A stretch of 6,802 bases of DNA from assembly GCA_026015225.1 (NCBI GenBank), contig JAOZGV010000115.1:1-6802 (forward strand), given 5' to 3'. Position 1 is the stretch's first letter, and each line of letters starts with the position of its first letter. Below are positions 1 through 5,333 of the stretch, piece after piece. The DNA is from Candidatus Bathyarchaeota archaeon. GTDB taxonomy: Archaea > Thermoproteota > Bathyarchaeia > 40CM-2-53-6 > RBG-13-38-9. Under the pieces are notes generated by a model. It had not been told where the DNA came from. It ran no database searches and was given only the letters and a program-made list of their open reading frames with translations. Both the position numbers and the translations under genes were made by a program.

Positions 1-1
1 A

Positions 2-724
2 AAAGGAATTCTTTTTGATTTAGGGGATACCCTTGTAACTAGATCAGTAAAAGATATTTTTTTAATGAAAGAAGCGCTAAAAGAGATTGATAAATTATTT
101 ATGTTAGAAGGTTACGAGAATCGTGTAAAATTCTTATTTTCTGCATATGATGATGTTTATTCGGAAATGGATCAAATTCGAGAAAGTGTATATGTCGAAA
201 TTCCATTGAATGTTTGGTTAAACAGACTTTTGATAAGAGTATATGGGAATAAATTTTCAAAGAAATTATTTGAAAACGCGATAAATACAGTAATAGAAGC
301 CAGATCAAGTTTCATTAAACCAATTAATGGAGTTCCCGAAGTACTTAATGAAGTAAGAATAAGGTATAAAATTGGACTAATCAGCAATAATTCATCGAAA
401 GATGTGGTGTTTAGAGTTCTCTCTAAACTCAATATGACACATTATTTTGATATAATTTTAACTTCTGATGGATTTGGTGTCAGAAAACCTTACCCCGGAA
501 TTTTTTTGTATGCTTTAAAAAAATTAAATATTGAATTTCCCGAATTGTCAGTTTTCGTCGGTGATTCGATAAAACACGATATTTATGGAGCGAGGAATGT
601 TGGTATGACTACCATTTTATTTAATAAATTTCAATCGAGTAAAAAAAAACATTCAGCAGATTTCATAATAAAAGAAATTAAAGATTTACCAGTTATTTTA
701 GAAAGGATTCATAAAAAATTTTGA
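2..724 (+). CDS. HAD-superfamily hydrolase (phosphatase-like), 5' end cut by window edge
   Basis: Probably a small-molecule phosphatase of the haloacid dehalogenase superfamily, subfamily IA; the substrate cannot be told from sequence. The frame is open from base 2, and the visible first residues KGILFDLGDTLV are HAD motif I, with nucleophile Asp at visible residue 6 and acid/base Asp at 9. The ATG at 65 is therefore internal and the true start lies left of the window, probably only a few codons away. After a helical cap region come motif II (ISNNSS, about residues 128-132), motif III (Lys of RKPYPGIF, about 162) and motif IV (FVGDSIKHD, Asp about 188 and 193). All four catalytic motifs are intact, and 240 residues are visible, a normal length. 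The stop is followed at once by seven Ts and then the ribosome binding site of the next gene, so the two are probably one transcription unit. The superfamily is certain; the function is unknown. Confidence 0.9.
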   Translation, partial: KGILFDLGDTLVTRSVKDIFLMKEALKEIDKLFMLEGYENRVKFLFSAYDDVYSEMDQIRESVYVEIPLNVWLNRLLIRVYGNKFSKKLFENAINTVIEARSSFIKPINGVPEVLNEVRIRYKIGLISNNSSKDVVFRVLSKLNMTHYFDIILTSDGFGVRKPYPGIFLYALKKLNIEFPELSVFVGDSIKHDIYGARNVGMTTILFNKFQSSKKKHSADFIIKEIKDLPVILERIHKKF

Positions 725-735
725 TTTTTTTAGAA

Positions 736-742
736 AAGGAGA
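736..742 (+). promoter_or_regulatory. Shine-Dalgarno AAGGAGA before a 5-codon ORF
   Basis: This is the best ribosome binding site in the window. It sits 10 bases before the ATG at 753 but 28 bases before the ATG at 771 that opens the nucleotidyltransferase. The spacing fits initiation at 753, yet that frame stops after five codons at 768-770. Confidence 0.6.
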
Positions 743-752
743 ATCACTAGTA

Positions 753-770
753 ATGTCAGAGCGAATCTAA
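753..770 (+). other. 5-codon ORF (MSERI, stop TAA) abutting and in frame with the nucleotidyltransferase
   Basis: An ATG well placed behind AAGGAGA reads five codons to a TAA whose last base touches the ATG of the next gene (TAAATG), in the same frame. It could be a leader peptide whose termination reloads ribosomes onto the next start. It could also be the former N-terminus of the nucleotidyltransferase cut off by a nonsense mutation, or a sequencing error. Sequence alone cannot decide between these. Confidence 0.4.
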
Positions 771-1475
771 ATGGGCGATAGACCTAATATTCGAAAAGAG
801 GTTATTGAGGTTGAGTATGACGATGAACATTGGAAACTTCTCGAGAAACTTCAAATAAAAGCTTTGAACTTGATGGAAAAATTTAGATCATGCAACATTA
901 ATACACTAATATATGGGAGCATAGCACGAGGAGATGTTAAAGTAGGTAGTGATATTGATATATTTGTAACTGCTCCCATATCTTCAATTCATGTGGAATG
1001 GGTTCTAGAAAAATTTAAAATAAAGCCCTTAAGGCGAATATTAATTCAAGCAACACCATTTTATGCACCGAAGGGATATTTTGAGATTGAAGAGTTGATT
1101 TCAATCTCCTTTCCCTTGGTAAAATTGAGAAAAACTGAAAGAGAATTCTATAAATTTGCTGGAGAGATTTCAATAGAAGATTTCGAAGAAAAAAAGAGAG
1201 TAGCTGGTGTAGATAAGAAGCTAATACTTATAGAACCGCGTAAGTCTGGCCATTTAGAGTCTAACATAATTGGACATGAAGCTTATATTTCAAAAAAACT
1301 CCGCATCAACATAGACACCGTCTTTGAAAGAGTACGTGTCTTAACTAAAAGGAGTAAAATAGGCCGAACTGGACGTTATATAGAAATGGAAATCTCAAAA
1401 GATGAGAATTTTGAATCGGTTTTAAAAAAAATTGCTGATAGCAATTATCCCTTAAGAAAGAGATTAAGAACTTAA
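771..1475 (+). CDS. Polymerase-beta-fold nucleotidyltransferase, archaeal, function unknown
   Basis: A predicted minimal nucleotidyltransferase that would move a nucleotidyl group from an NTP to an unidentified acceptor. The signature of the DNA polymerase beta superfamily is clear: GSIARGD at residues 49-55 followed by GSDIDIFV at 59-66, with metal-binding Asp61 and Asp63. The third acidic ligand is not obvious, though the FEIEEL segment is a candidate. The second half (around EREFYKF, GVDKKLILIEP, GHLESNIIGHE, ERVRVLTKR and GRTGRY) looks like the conserved C-terminal region of a 230-250 residue archaeal family that I recognise only as a predicted nucleotidyltransferase. It is not a CCA-adding enzyme, which is larger. 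The start was taken at ATG 771 because an in-frame TAA lies directly upstream, but the good ribosome binding site points to ATG 753. It lies downstream of the HAD gene and is convergent with Pelota, nine bases between stops. Confidence 0.85.
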   Translation: MGDRPNIRKEVIEVEYDDEHWKLLEKLQIKALNLMEKFRSCNINTLIYGSIARGDVKVGSDIDIFVTAPISSIHVEWVLEKFKIKPLRRILIQATPFYAPKGYFEIEELISISFPLVKLRKTEREFYKFAGEISIEDFEEKKRVAGVDKKLILIEPRKSGHLESNIIGHEAYISKKLRINIDTVFERVRVLTKRSKIGRTGRYIEMEISKDENFESVLKKIADSNYPLRKRLRT

Positions 1476-1484
1476 AGTAAAATT

Positions 1485-2558
1485 CTAGTACCTCTTTGAG
1501 TATCGAAGTAAAGCAGCCATACCGCCCAGAGATTTTAACTTAAATCCTGCTTCATGCTCACCGCTTATGATGATTACTTTTCCACCTTTATCTTCAACAT
1601 CTTTCATTACTTTTTCTAAGTTTAATCTATCATCGGGATCCTGTTGCCTTAATGTTTCATCACATACCATAATTGTATCAACTGCACCAATCATTGCATC
1701 CTCTGCAACTTGATCTAATCCATAAGATAAATCATTTGTTGAGTTTCCGAGCCTACGAAAGACTTCATCAACAATAGCCGATTCTCTAACAATTCTTATC
1801 TTTTTTAGAACTTCATCAACAATTCCTACTCTAACAGCTTCGTAAACTCCTGATATACCTCCATTACTAACCGATTTGACCGTTTCTATTTCTTTGAATA
1901 GATCTTTAAGATTATTCCTGATATAGTTAAAAAGTGAGTCCTTTACAAATCCAGGTCCGACAATTACTATCTTACCTTTACTTTCGGATTGAGTTTTTTC
2001 GATTATTTTTCCAATATTTTTGAAGTATATATTCAAAGCCAATTCTCGTTTCTCTATTTCTAGCTTTCCCGGTAGTTTCGATGGAATTTCTGCTTTAATA
2101 TCCATTCCGTATATTCTACTTAATGCTATACAACACGAATCATAATCTAGAGCAACAATAATTATGGGATTTTCCGTATCTATCAGATCATTGAGATATT
2201 CTATTTGATGTTTAAGCCAATTTTCTTTAACAATTGTGAGAGAACTTTTTACAATTAAATTAAGTGTATGATATTTTCCTTGAATATTCAAATCCTCTGG
2301 TGTGTCAATGACTTTCCCATGCACTCTTAATCTTGAGACTTCTTTATCGAAAAATATCTTCTCTACAACTATTCCAAGAAAAACAGATATCCTTCTACTT
2401 GAGGATCTACCCGTTTTCTCAATTTTTACCTCGCGTGTAGTTTTTGCGTATATTTTATCCTTAATTTGAATTAAATTATAAAGTGCCCATAGATCATCTA
2501 AATTAGTAACAGAAAGTTTTATTATTCCATGCTTTAGATCCTTTTGTATTATCTTCAA
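1485..2558 (-). CDS. pelA: aPelota (Dom34), ribosome rescue factor
   Basis: The archaeal Pelota protein recognises ribosomes stalled with an empty A site and, with the ABCE1 ATPase, splits them. It is a paralogue of the release factor encoded at 4000-5244. The N-terminus MKIIQKDLKHGIIKLSV plus DDLWALYNLI is the Pelota Sm-like domain 1 (residues 1-130). Domain 2 (about 131-260) has VALDYD and IVGPGF and lacks a GGQ loop, as expected for Pelota. Domain 3 (about 261-357) ends with ISGEHEAG and LGGMAALLRY, the fold shared with aRF1. At 357 residues it is full length. The start codon is TTG (2558-2556), chosen because translation from it gives the canonical N-terminus and no ATG fits; a GAAAGGA ribosome binding site lies about 12 bases upstream. 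The stop is TAG. It is probably transcribed from the AT-rich promoter near 2598-2607, shared with the divergent small ORF. Confidence 0.96.
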   Translation of the reverse strand: MKIIQKDLKHGIIKLSVTNLDDLWALYNLIQIKDKIYAKTTREVKIEKTGRSSSRRISVFLGIVVEKIFFDKEVSRLRVHGKVIDTPEDLNIQGKYHTLNLIVKSSLTIVKENWLKHQIEYLNDLIDTENPIIIVALDYDSCCIALSRIYGMDIKAEIPSKLPGKLEIEKRELALNIYFKNIGKIIEKTQSESKGKIVIVGPGFVKDSLFNYIRNNLKDLFKEIETVKSVSNGGISGVYEAVRVGIVDEVLKKIRIVRESAIVDEVFRRLGNSTNDLSYGLDQVAEDAMIGAVDTIMVCDETLRQQDPDDRLNLEKVMKDVEDKGGKVIIISGEHEAGFKLKSLGGMAALLRYSKRY

Positions 2559-2597
2559 ATAAAGTCAAGTCCTTTCAATTACGATTACAAAAAGTAA

Positions 2598-2607
2598 TTT
2601 ATTATAG
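2598..2607. promoter_or_regulatory. Candidate bidirectional TATA element between Pelota and the small ORF
   Basis: TTTATTATA at 2598-2606 reads as an archaeal TATA box on both strands (complement TATAATAAA). With the usual spacing of about 26 bases it would start rightward RNA near 2630, just before the GGGG and ATG of the small ORF, and leftward RNA near 2576, just before the AAAGGA of Pelota. The geometry suits both genes; no start site has been measured. Confidence 0.45.
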
Positions 2608-2633
2608 TGTTCATTCTGAATCAGATTAGAGAT

Positions 2634-2637
2634 GGGG
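2634..2637 (+). promoter_or_regulatory. Ribosome binding site GGGG of the small ORF
   Basis: GGGG lies four bases before ATG 2642. The same TGGGGAAATRTG context occurs at the UMP kinase start, which supports this ATG as a real initiation site. Confidence 0.45.
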
Positions 2638-2641
2638 AAAT

Positions 2642-2806
2642 ATGGGATCAGAAGAAGAAGAAAAAATAGTCGAAGCAATGGAACAGTTAAGAATAAGTTA
2701 TAATATGCGCCAATGGCGAGTGTGTTCTTTGATATGTGAATCTCTCTCAGAAAAATTTAAGTCTATTGCTAACCGCTCTTCGAGTGAGATCCCTGATTCG
2801 GATTAG
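2642..2806 (+). CDS. Small ORF of 54 codons, unknown function
   Basis: I do not recognise this protein. It opens with ATG after a GGGG ribosome binding site and ends in TAG. The 54 residues begin with an acidic run (MGSEEEEKIVEAMEQL), continue through an amphipathic, probably helical stretch with Trp25, Cys28 and Cys32 (QWRVCSLICESLSEKF) and end in a Ser-rich acidic tail (SSSEIPDSD). There is no signal peptide or membrane segment. The two-helix pattern is reminiscent of a single helical-repeat hairpin, but that is weak. It fills the otherwise empty gap between Pelota and UMP kinase and has a well-placed TATA-like element, so it is more likely a gene than chance. A basic 23-codon frame starting at ATG 2632 overlaps it and is an alternative reading. 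Conservation in relatives would decide. Confidence 0.5.
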   Translation: MGSEEEEKIVEAMEQLRISYNMRQWRVCSLICESLSEKFKSIANRSSSEIPDSD

Positions 2807-2855
2807 CCATTTTAGTTGAGTTCCTTTTAATAATTTCTTGATATACTATTTTAGT

Positions 2856-2878
2856 AAATTTAATTTGAAATTAAATTT
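2856..2878. repeat. Perfect AT palindrome, 11-bp arms, between convergent genes
   Basis: AAATTTAATTT, a central G at 2867, then AAATTAAATTT: a perfect inverted repeat in the 93-bp gap between the stop of the small ORF and the stop of UMP kinase. On either strand it can fold to an 8-9 bp A-U stem. Its place between two converging genes suggests a role in ending both transcripts or trimming their 3' ends. Confidence 0.55.
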
Positions 2879-2882
2879 CTTT

Positions 2883-2889
2883 AAAAAAA
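2883..2889 (-). terminator. Oligo-T tract terminator of UMP kinase
   Basis: On the minus strand, seven Ts follow the UMP kinase stop by ten bases. U-rich tracts like this end transcription in archaea without needing a hairpin. The AT palindrome lies just beyond it. Confidence 0.5.
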
Positions 2890-2899
2890 TAACAGTTAC

Positions 2900-3583
2900 T
2901 CAAGAGAAAATTATTTTTGTTCCAATATGTCCTCCATTTATAAGTTTATCAATATTTTTTGGGTCTCGCCCATTTAAGATCCATGTTGGAATTTCTGATC
3001 TAGCAATAATCGTTACGGCCAATATGTCAAGAAGATCATAACTTCCAGCTATCGTTTTTTCACTAGAAATAATTCTAAAAAGATCTTTAATCGAAATCTC
3101 ATCATATTTTTTTGCTTTAGGATTTTTCCTTGGATCTTCTGAATATATGCCTTCGACATCAGTAGCATTTATTAAAATATCGGCTCCAATGATTTCAAAC
3201 ACTAAAGCAGCAACCGCATTAGTTGATTGACCTGGTTGGAGCCCGCCCATAACAACTAGTTTATTAATTTCGAAAAATCTTTTTACTTCTTTCAGACTTG
3301 CAGGTATTTCTGGAAAAGCTTCTGGTAAACCAGATAGAAGTAGCCTAGCGTTCAATCTTGAGTATTCAATTCCTAGTTCATCGCAAATGGCTTCACTAGA
3401 TCCAATTTTTCTAGATAATTCAATATACTCTCTTGCTCCAATACCACCTCCGGTAACAACTACTAATTCATGTCCATTAGAAAACAACTTTCTAAGAAGA
3501 TTTACATAATGGTTAATCATATCAATATCCAATCTCTCTGGAAAGAGAAATCCTCCAATTTTTATTACTATTTTCAAAGGCAC
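2900..3583 (-). CDS. pyrH: Archaeal UMP kinase (amino acid kinase family)
   Basis: Predicted to phosphorylate UMP to UDP with ATP in the cytoplasm, the step of pyrimidine nucleotide synthesis that follows OMP decarboxylase. The 227 residues show the amino acid kinase fold in order: N-terminal KIVIKIGGFLF phosphate-binding strand-loop (4-14), VVTGGGIGAREYI (42-53), DELGIEYSRLNARLL (68-82) typical of UMP/uridylate kinases, VMGGLQPGQSTNAVAAL (111-127), the nucleotide-binding NATDVEGIYSEDPRKNP (139-155), then AGSYDLLDILA (179-189) and a C-terminal GGHIGTKI. Length and motifs match archaeal UMP kinase better than aspartokinase, glutamate 5-kinase or isopentenyl phosphate kinase. The start is GTG at 3583, preceded by GGGG; an ATG overlapping it in another frame stops after three codons. 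A hairpin and a TATA box lie just upstream. The gene is monocistronic here. Confidence 0.92.
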   Translation of the reverse strand: MPLKIVIKIGGFLFPERLDIDMINHYVNLLRKLFSNGHELVVVTGGGIGAREYIELSRKIGSSEAICDELGIEYSRLNARLLLSGLPEAFPEIPASLKEVKRFFEINKLVVMGGLQPGQSTNAVAALVFEIIGADILINATDVEGIYSEDPRKNPKAKKYDEISIKDLFRIISSEKTIAGSYDLLDILAVTIIARSEIPTWILNGRDPKNIDKLINGGHIGTKIIFS

Positions 3584-3597
3584 ATTTCCCCAACATA

Positions 3598-3620
3598 AAA
3601 AATTCAGAAATTGAATTTTT
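3598..3620 (-). promoter_or_regulatory. Hairpin in the UMP kinase 5' leader
   Basis: Nine-base arms (AAAAATTCA and TGAATTTTT on the plus strand) around a five-base loop form a perfect A-U rich stem ending 14 bases before the GTG start. If transcription starts where the TATA box predicts, near 3620, the RNA would begin with this stem, leaving the GGGG ribosome binding site exposed right behind it. Confidence 0.5.
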
Positions 3621-3643
3621 CCATTTAAAGCAAAATGGCTTCT

Positions 3644-3650
3644 ATATAAC
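3644..3650 (-). promoter_or_regulatory. TATA box of UMP kinase
   Basis: TTATATA on the minus strand, preceded by purine-containing sequence. It is the best TATA match upstream of the gene and predicts a start near 3620 and a leader of about 37 bases. Confidence 0.5.
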
Positions 3651-3999
3651 AGATCCTATCCAAGTTATTATTAATAGAATTATCTAAATCTATGATTGTA
3701 ATAAAATTGTTTGAGGCTCTTATTTAATTTGTTTAACTCATATCAAATAGCGTCGTGAAACTTTTGTAGTGAACTTGTTTATTTATATCGATAAAATTAA
3801 ATAAATAGAATCATCACAATTACTTGAGCGAAGATCAAGTCTTTGATGTTCAAATTGGTCATATTATCTAATTTCTTTTGTTTAAAACAGAGATAGTAGA
3901 AATTTAATACGGCTTGACCTATTTGCCTTTAACTTTTAACTTTGAAAATGATTGAAAGATATTGTCGATAATGATTAGAATATGGGGAGAAGAATTATA
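3651..3999. other. Gene-free region between divergent UMP kinase and aRF1
   Basis: About 350 bp beyond the UMP kinase promoter hold no ORF that I can support and no tRNA or rRNA. There is a TATA-like TTTATAT at 3782-3788 on the plus strand. Two small perfect hairpins follow: ACTTGA/TCAAGT at 3822-3840 (7-base loop) and TTTGA/TCAAA at 3842-3854 (3-base loop). A nearer TATA-like TTTAATAC lies at 3903-3910. The region may be a long aRF1 leader, a small RNA gene, or simply spacer. Confidence 0.4.
3782..3788 (+). promoter_or_regulatory. Candidate TATA box facing aRF1
   Basis: TTTATAT is a close match to the archaeal TATA consensus and would start RNA near 3812, just before the two hairpins, giving aRF1 a leader of nearly 190 bases. 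A second, weaker element at 3903-3910 would give a leader of about 70 bases. Confidence 0.35.
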
Positions 4000-5244
4000 A
4001 TGAAAGCAGATTCAATATCCCGATATAAATTGAAGCGAACTCTAGAATCCTTAGCTTCAAAAGAAGGAAGGGGTACTGAATTAATAACATTATATGTCCC
4101 TCCAGACAGACAAATACACGAAGTAATGAATAATCTTAGAGAAGAAAAGGAAACCGCCTCTAATATAAAATCCAAAACAACAAAAAAAAATGTTCAAGAT
4201 GCCATTGAAAAAGTCACTCAAAGACTTAAACTCTTTAAAAAACCCCCACCATCCGGTCTCGCAATATTTTGTGGTGCAATTCCTCAAAATGGACCTGGCT
4301 CAGAAAAAATGGAACTCTATACCATAATCCCACTGGAATCTATCAATGTATACTTTTACAGATGCGATAACCGTTTTCATTTAGAACCTTTACAAGAAAT
4401 AACCAAAGAAAAAGATACGTATGGAATAATACTTATTGATGGAAACGAAGCAACATTGGCTATCTTGAGAGGAAGACGAATGGAAATTTTAAAAGAAATG
4501 ACCTCCGGAATTGCAGGTAAACATAGGGCAGGAGGTCAATCAGCTAGAAGATTTGAAAGAATTAGGGAGGGCGAAGTCAATAACTATTTTAAAAGGGTAG
4601 GAAGCAATGCAAATGATATTCTTGGTAAAATTTCAGATTTGAAAGGAATAATAATTGGAGGCCCGGGTCCTACTAAAATTGATTTTTCTCATGGCGAATT
4701 TCTAAATTATATGATAAAGGAAAAAATAATAGCGACAGTAGATACTTCATACGTCGGAAAAGGTGGAGTAGAAGAAGTTATTCAAAAAAGTTCAAAAATT
4801 CTCCGTGGCGTCAGATACGCCGAAGAAAAATTTCTCGTTCAAAAATTTTTATATGAGATCGGTCATGACTCTGGATTGGCCGCATATGGAGAAGAAGATG
4901 TAAAAAGGAATTTGAAGATTGGGTCCGTCGATATGCTATTACTTTCCGAGGGAATAAATGCTATTCGAACTAAAATTTTTTGTACCAATTGTAATTACTC
5001 TACCGATGAATTGTTAGAACCCAGTGAAATAATCAATTTCGAAAAGAAATTACTTGAAATAAAATGTCCAAATTGCTCGAATATTACTCTAGCTTCAGCT
5101 GACAGTGTGGATTTACTAACTGAGTTCATAGAAGCGGCAGAGAAATCAAATACGCAGGTTGAAATAATATCGGTTGAGACTGAAGAAGGTGTAATGCTAA
5201 AAGATTCCTTTGGAGGAATAGCAGCAATTTTAAGATATAAATGA
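4000..5244 (+). CDS. prf1: aRF1, peptide chain release factor subunit 1
   Basis: Decodes all three stop codons in the A site and triggers release of the finished protein. The 414 residues carry every diagnostic motif: TASNIKS (53-58) and YRCDNRF (120-126) for stop codon recognition in domain 1, GGQ (178-180, within RAGGQSARRFER) for peptidyl-tRNA hydrolysis in domain 2, and IIGGPGPTK (218-226). Domain 3 contains the archaeal zinc-binding insert with Cys328, 331, 356 and 359, and ends with DSFGGIAAILRYK. ATG 4000 is preferred over ATG 3982 because GGGGAG at 3984-3989 sits ten bases upstream of it and MKADSISRYKLKR resembles the family N-terminus; starting at 3982 would add six residues. It uses TGA as its own stop. 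It is a paralogue of Pelota at 1485-2558. A T-tract follows the gene. Confidence 0.97.
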   Translation: MKADSISRYKLKRTLESLASKEGRGTELITLYVPPDRQIHEVMNNLREEKETASNIKSKTTKKNVQDAIEKVTQRLKLFKKPPPSGLAIFCGAIPQNGPGSEKMELYTIIPLESINVYFYRCDNRFHLEPLQEITKEKDTYGIILIDGNEATLAILRGRRMEILKEMTSGIAGKHRAGGQSARRFERIREGEVNNYFKRVGSNANDILGKISDLKGIIIGGPGPTKIDFSHGEFLNYMIKEKIIATVDTSYVGKGGVEEVIQKSSKILRGVRYAEEKFLVQKFLYEIGHDSGLAAYGEEDVKRNLKIGSVDMLLLSEGINAIRTKIFCTNCNYSTDELLEPSEIINFEKKLLEIKCPNCSNITLASADSVDLLTEFIEAAEKSNTQVEIISVETEEGVMLKDSFGGIAAILRYK

Positions 5245-5251
5245 ATGGTAA

Positions 5252-5258
5252 TTTTTTT
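5252..5258 (+). terminator. Oligo-T tract after aRF1
   Basis: Seven Ts eight bases past the aRF1 stop, a typical archaeal U-rich terminator. No hairpin is needed or seen. Confidence 0.45.
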
Positions 5259-5290
5259 ATGATATATCAAAGATATAGATTAAATCTAAA

Positions 5291-5303
5291 TTTTTAAAAA
5301 AAA
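5291..5303 (+). promoter_or_regulatory. Candidate TATA region of the HD hydrolase gene
   Basis: TTTTTAAAAA runs into more As ahead of the gene. At normal spacing it would start RNA around 5323, giving a very short leader to ATG 5334 and leaving the GTG at 5316 outside the transcript. Confidence 0.3.
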
Positions 5304-5333
5304 TAAGATTACAAGGTGGTTTTCATCGCCTCC

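Noticed and set aside
2838..3041. Plus-strand 67-codon ORF over the 3' part of UMP kinase
   Set aside because: Mostly antisense to UMP kinase, with no ribosome binding site and a composition typical of AT-rich spacer.
3217..3255. UMP kinase has Asn in PGQSTNAVAA where some relatives have Asp
   Set aside because: This position varies among archaeal UMP kinases, so it is not a sign of lost activity.
3846..3896. 16-codon hydrophobic ORF upstream of aRF1
   Set aside because: No ribosome binding site, very short, and it overlaps the second hairpin; not distinguishable from chance.
3584..3999. tRNA, C/D box RNA or CRISPR in the long spacer
   Set aside because: No cloverleaf, no paired C and D boxes at proper spacing and no direct repeats were found by eye.
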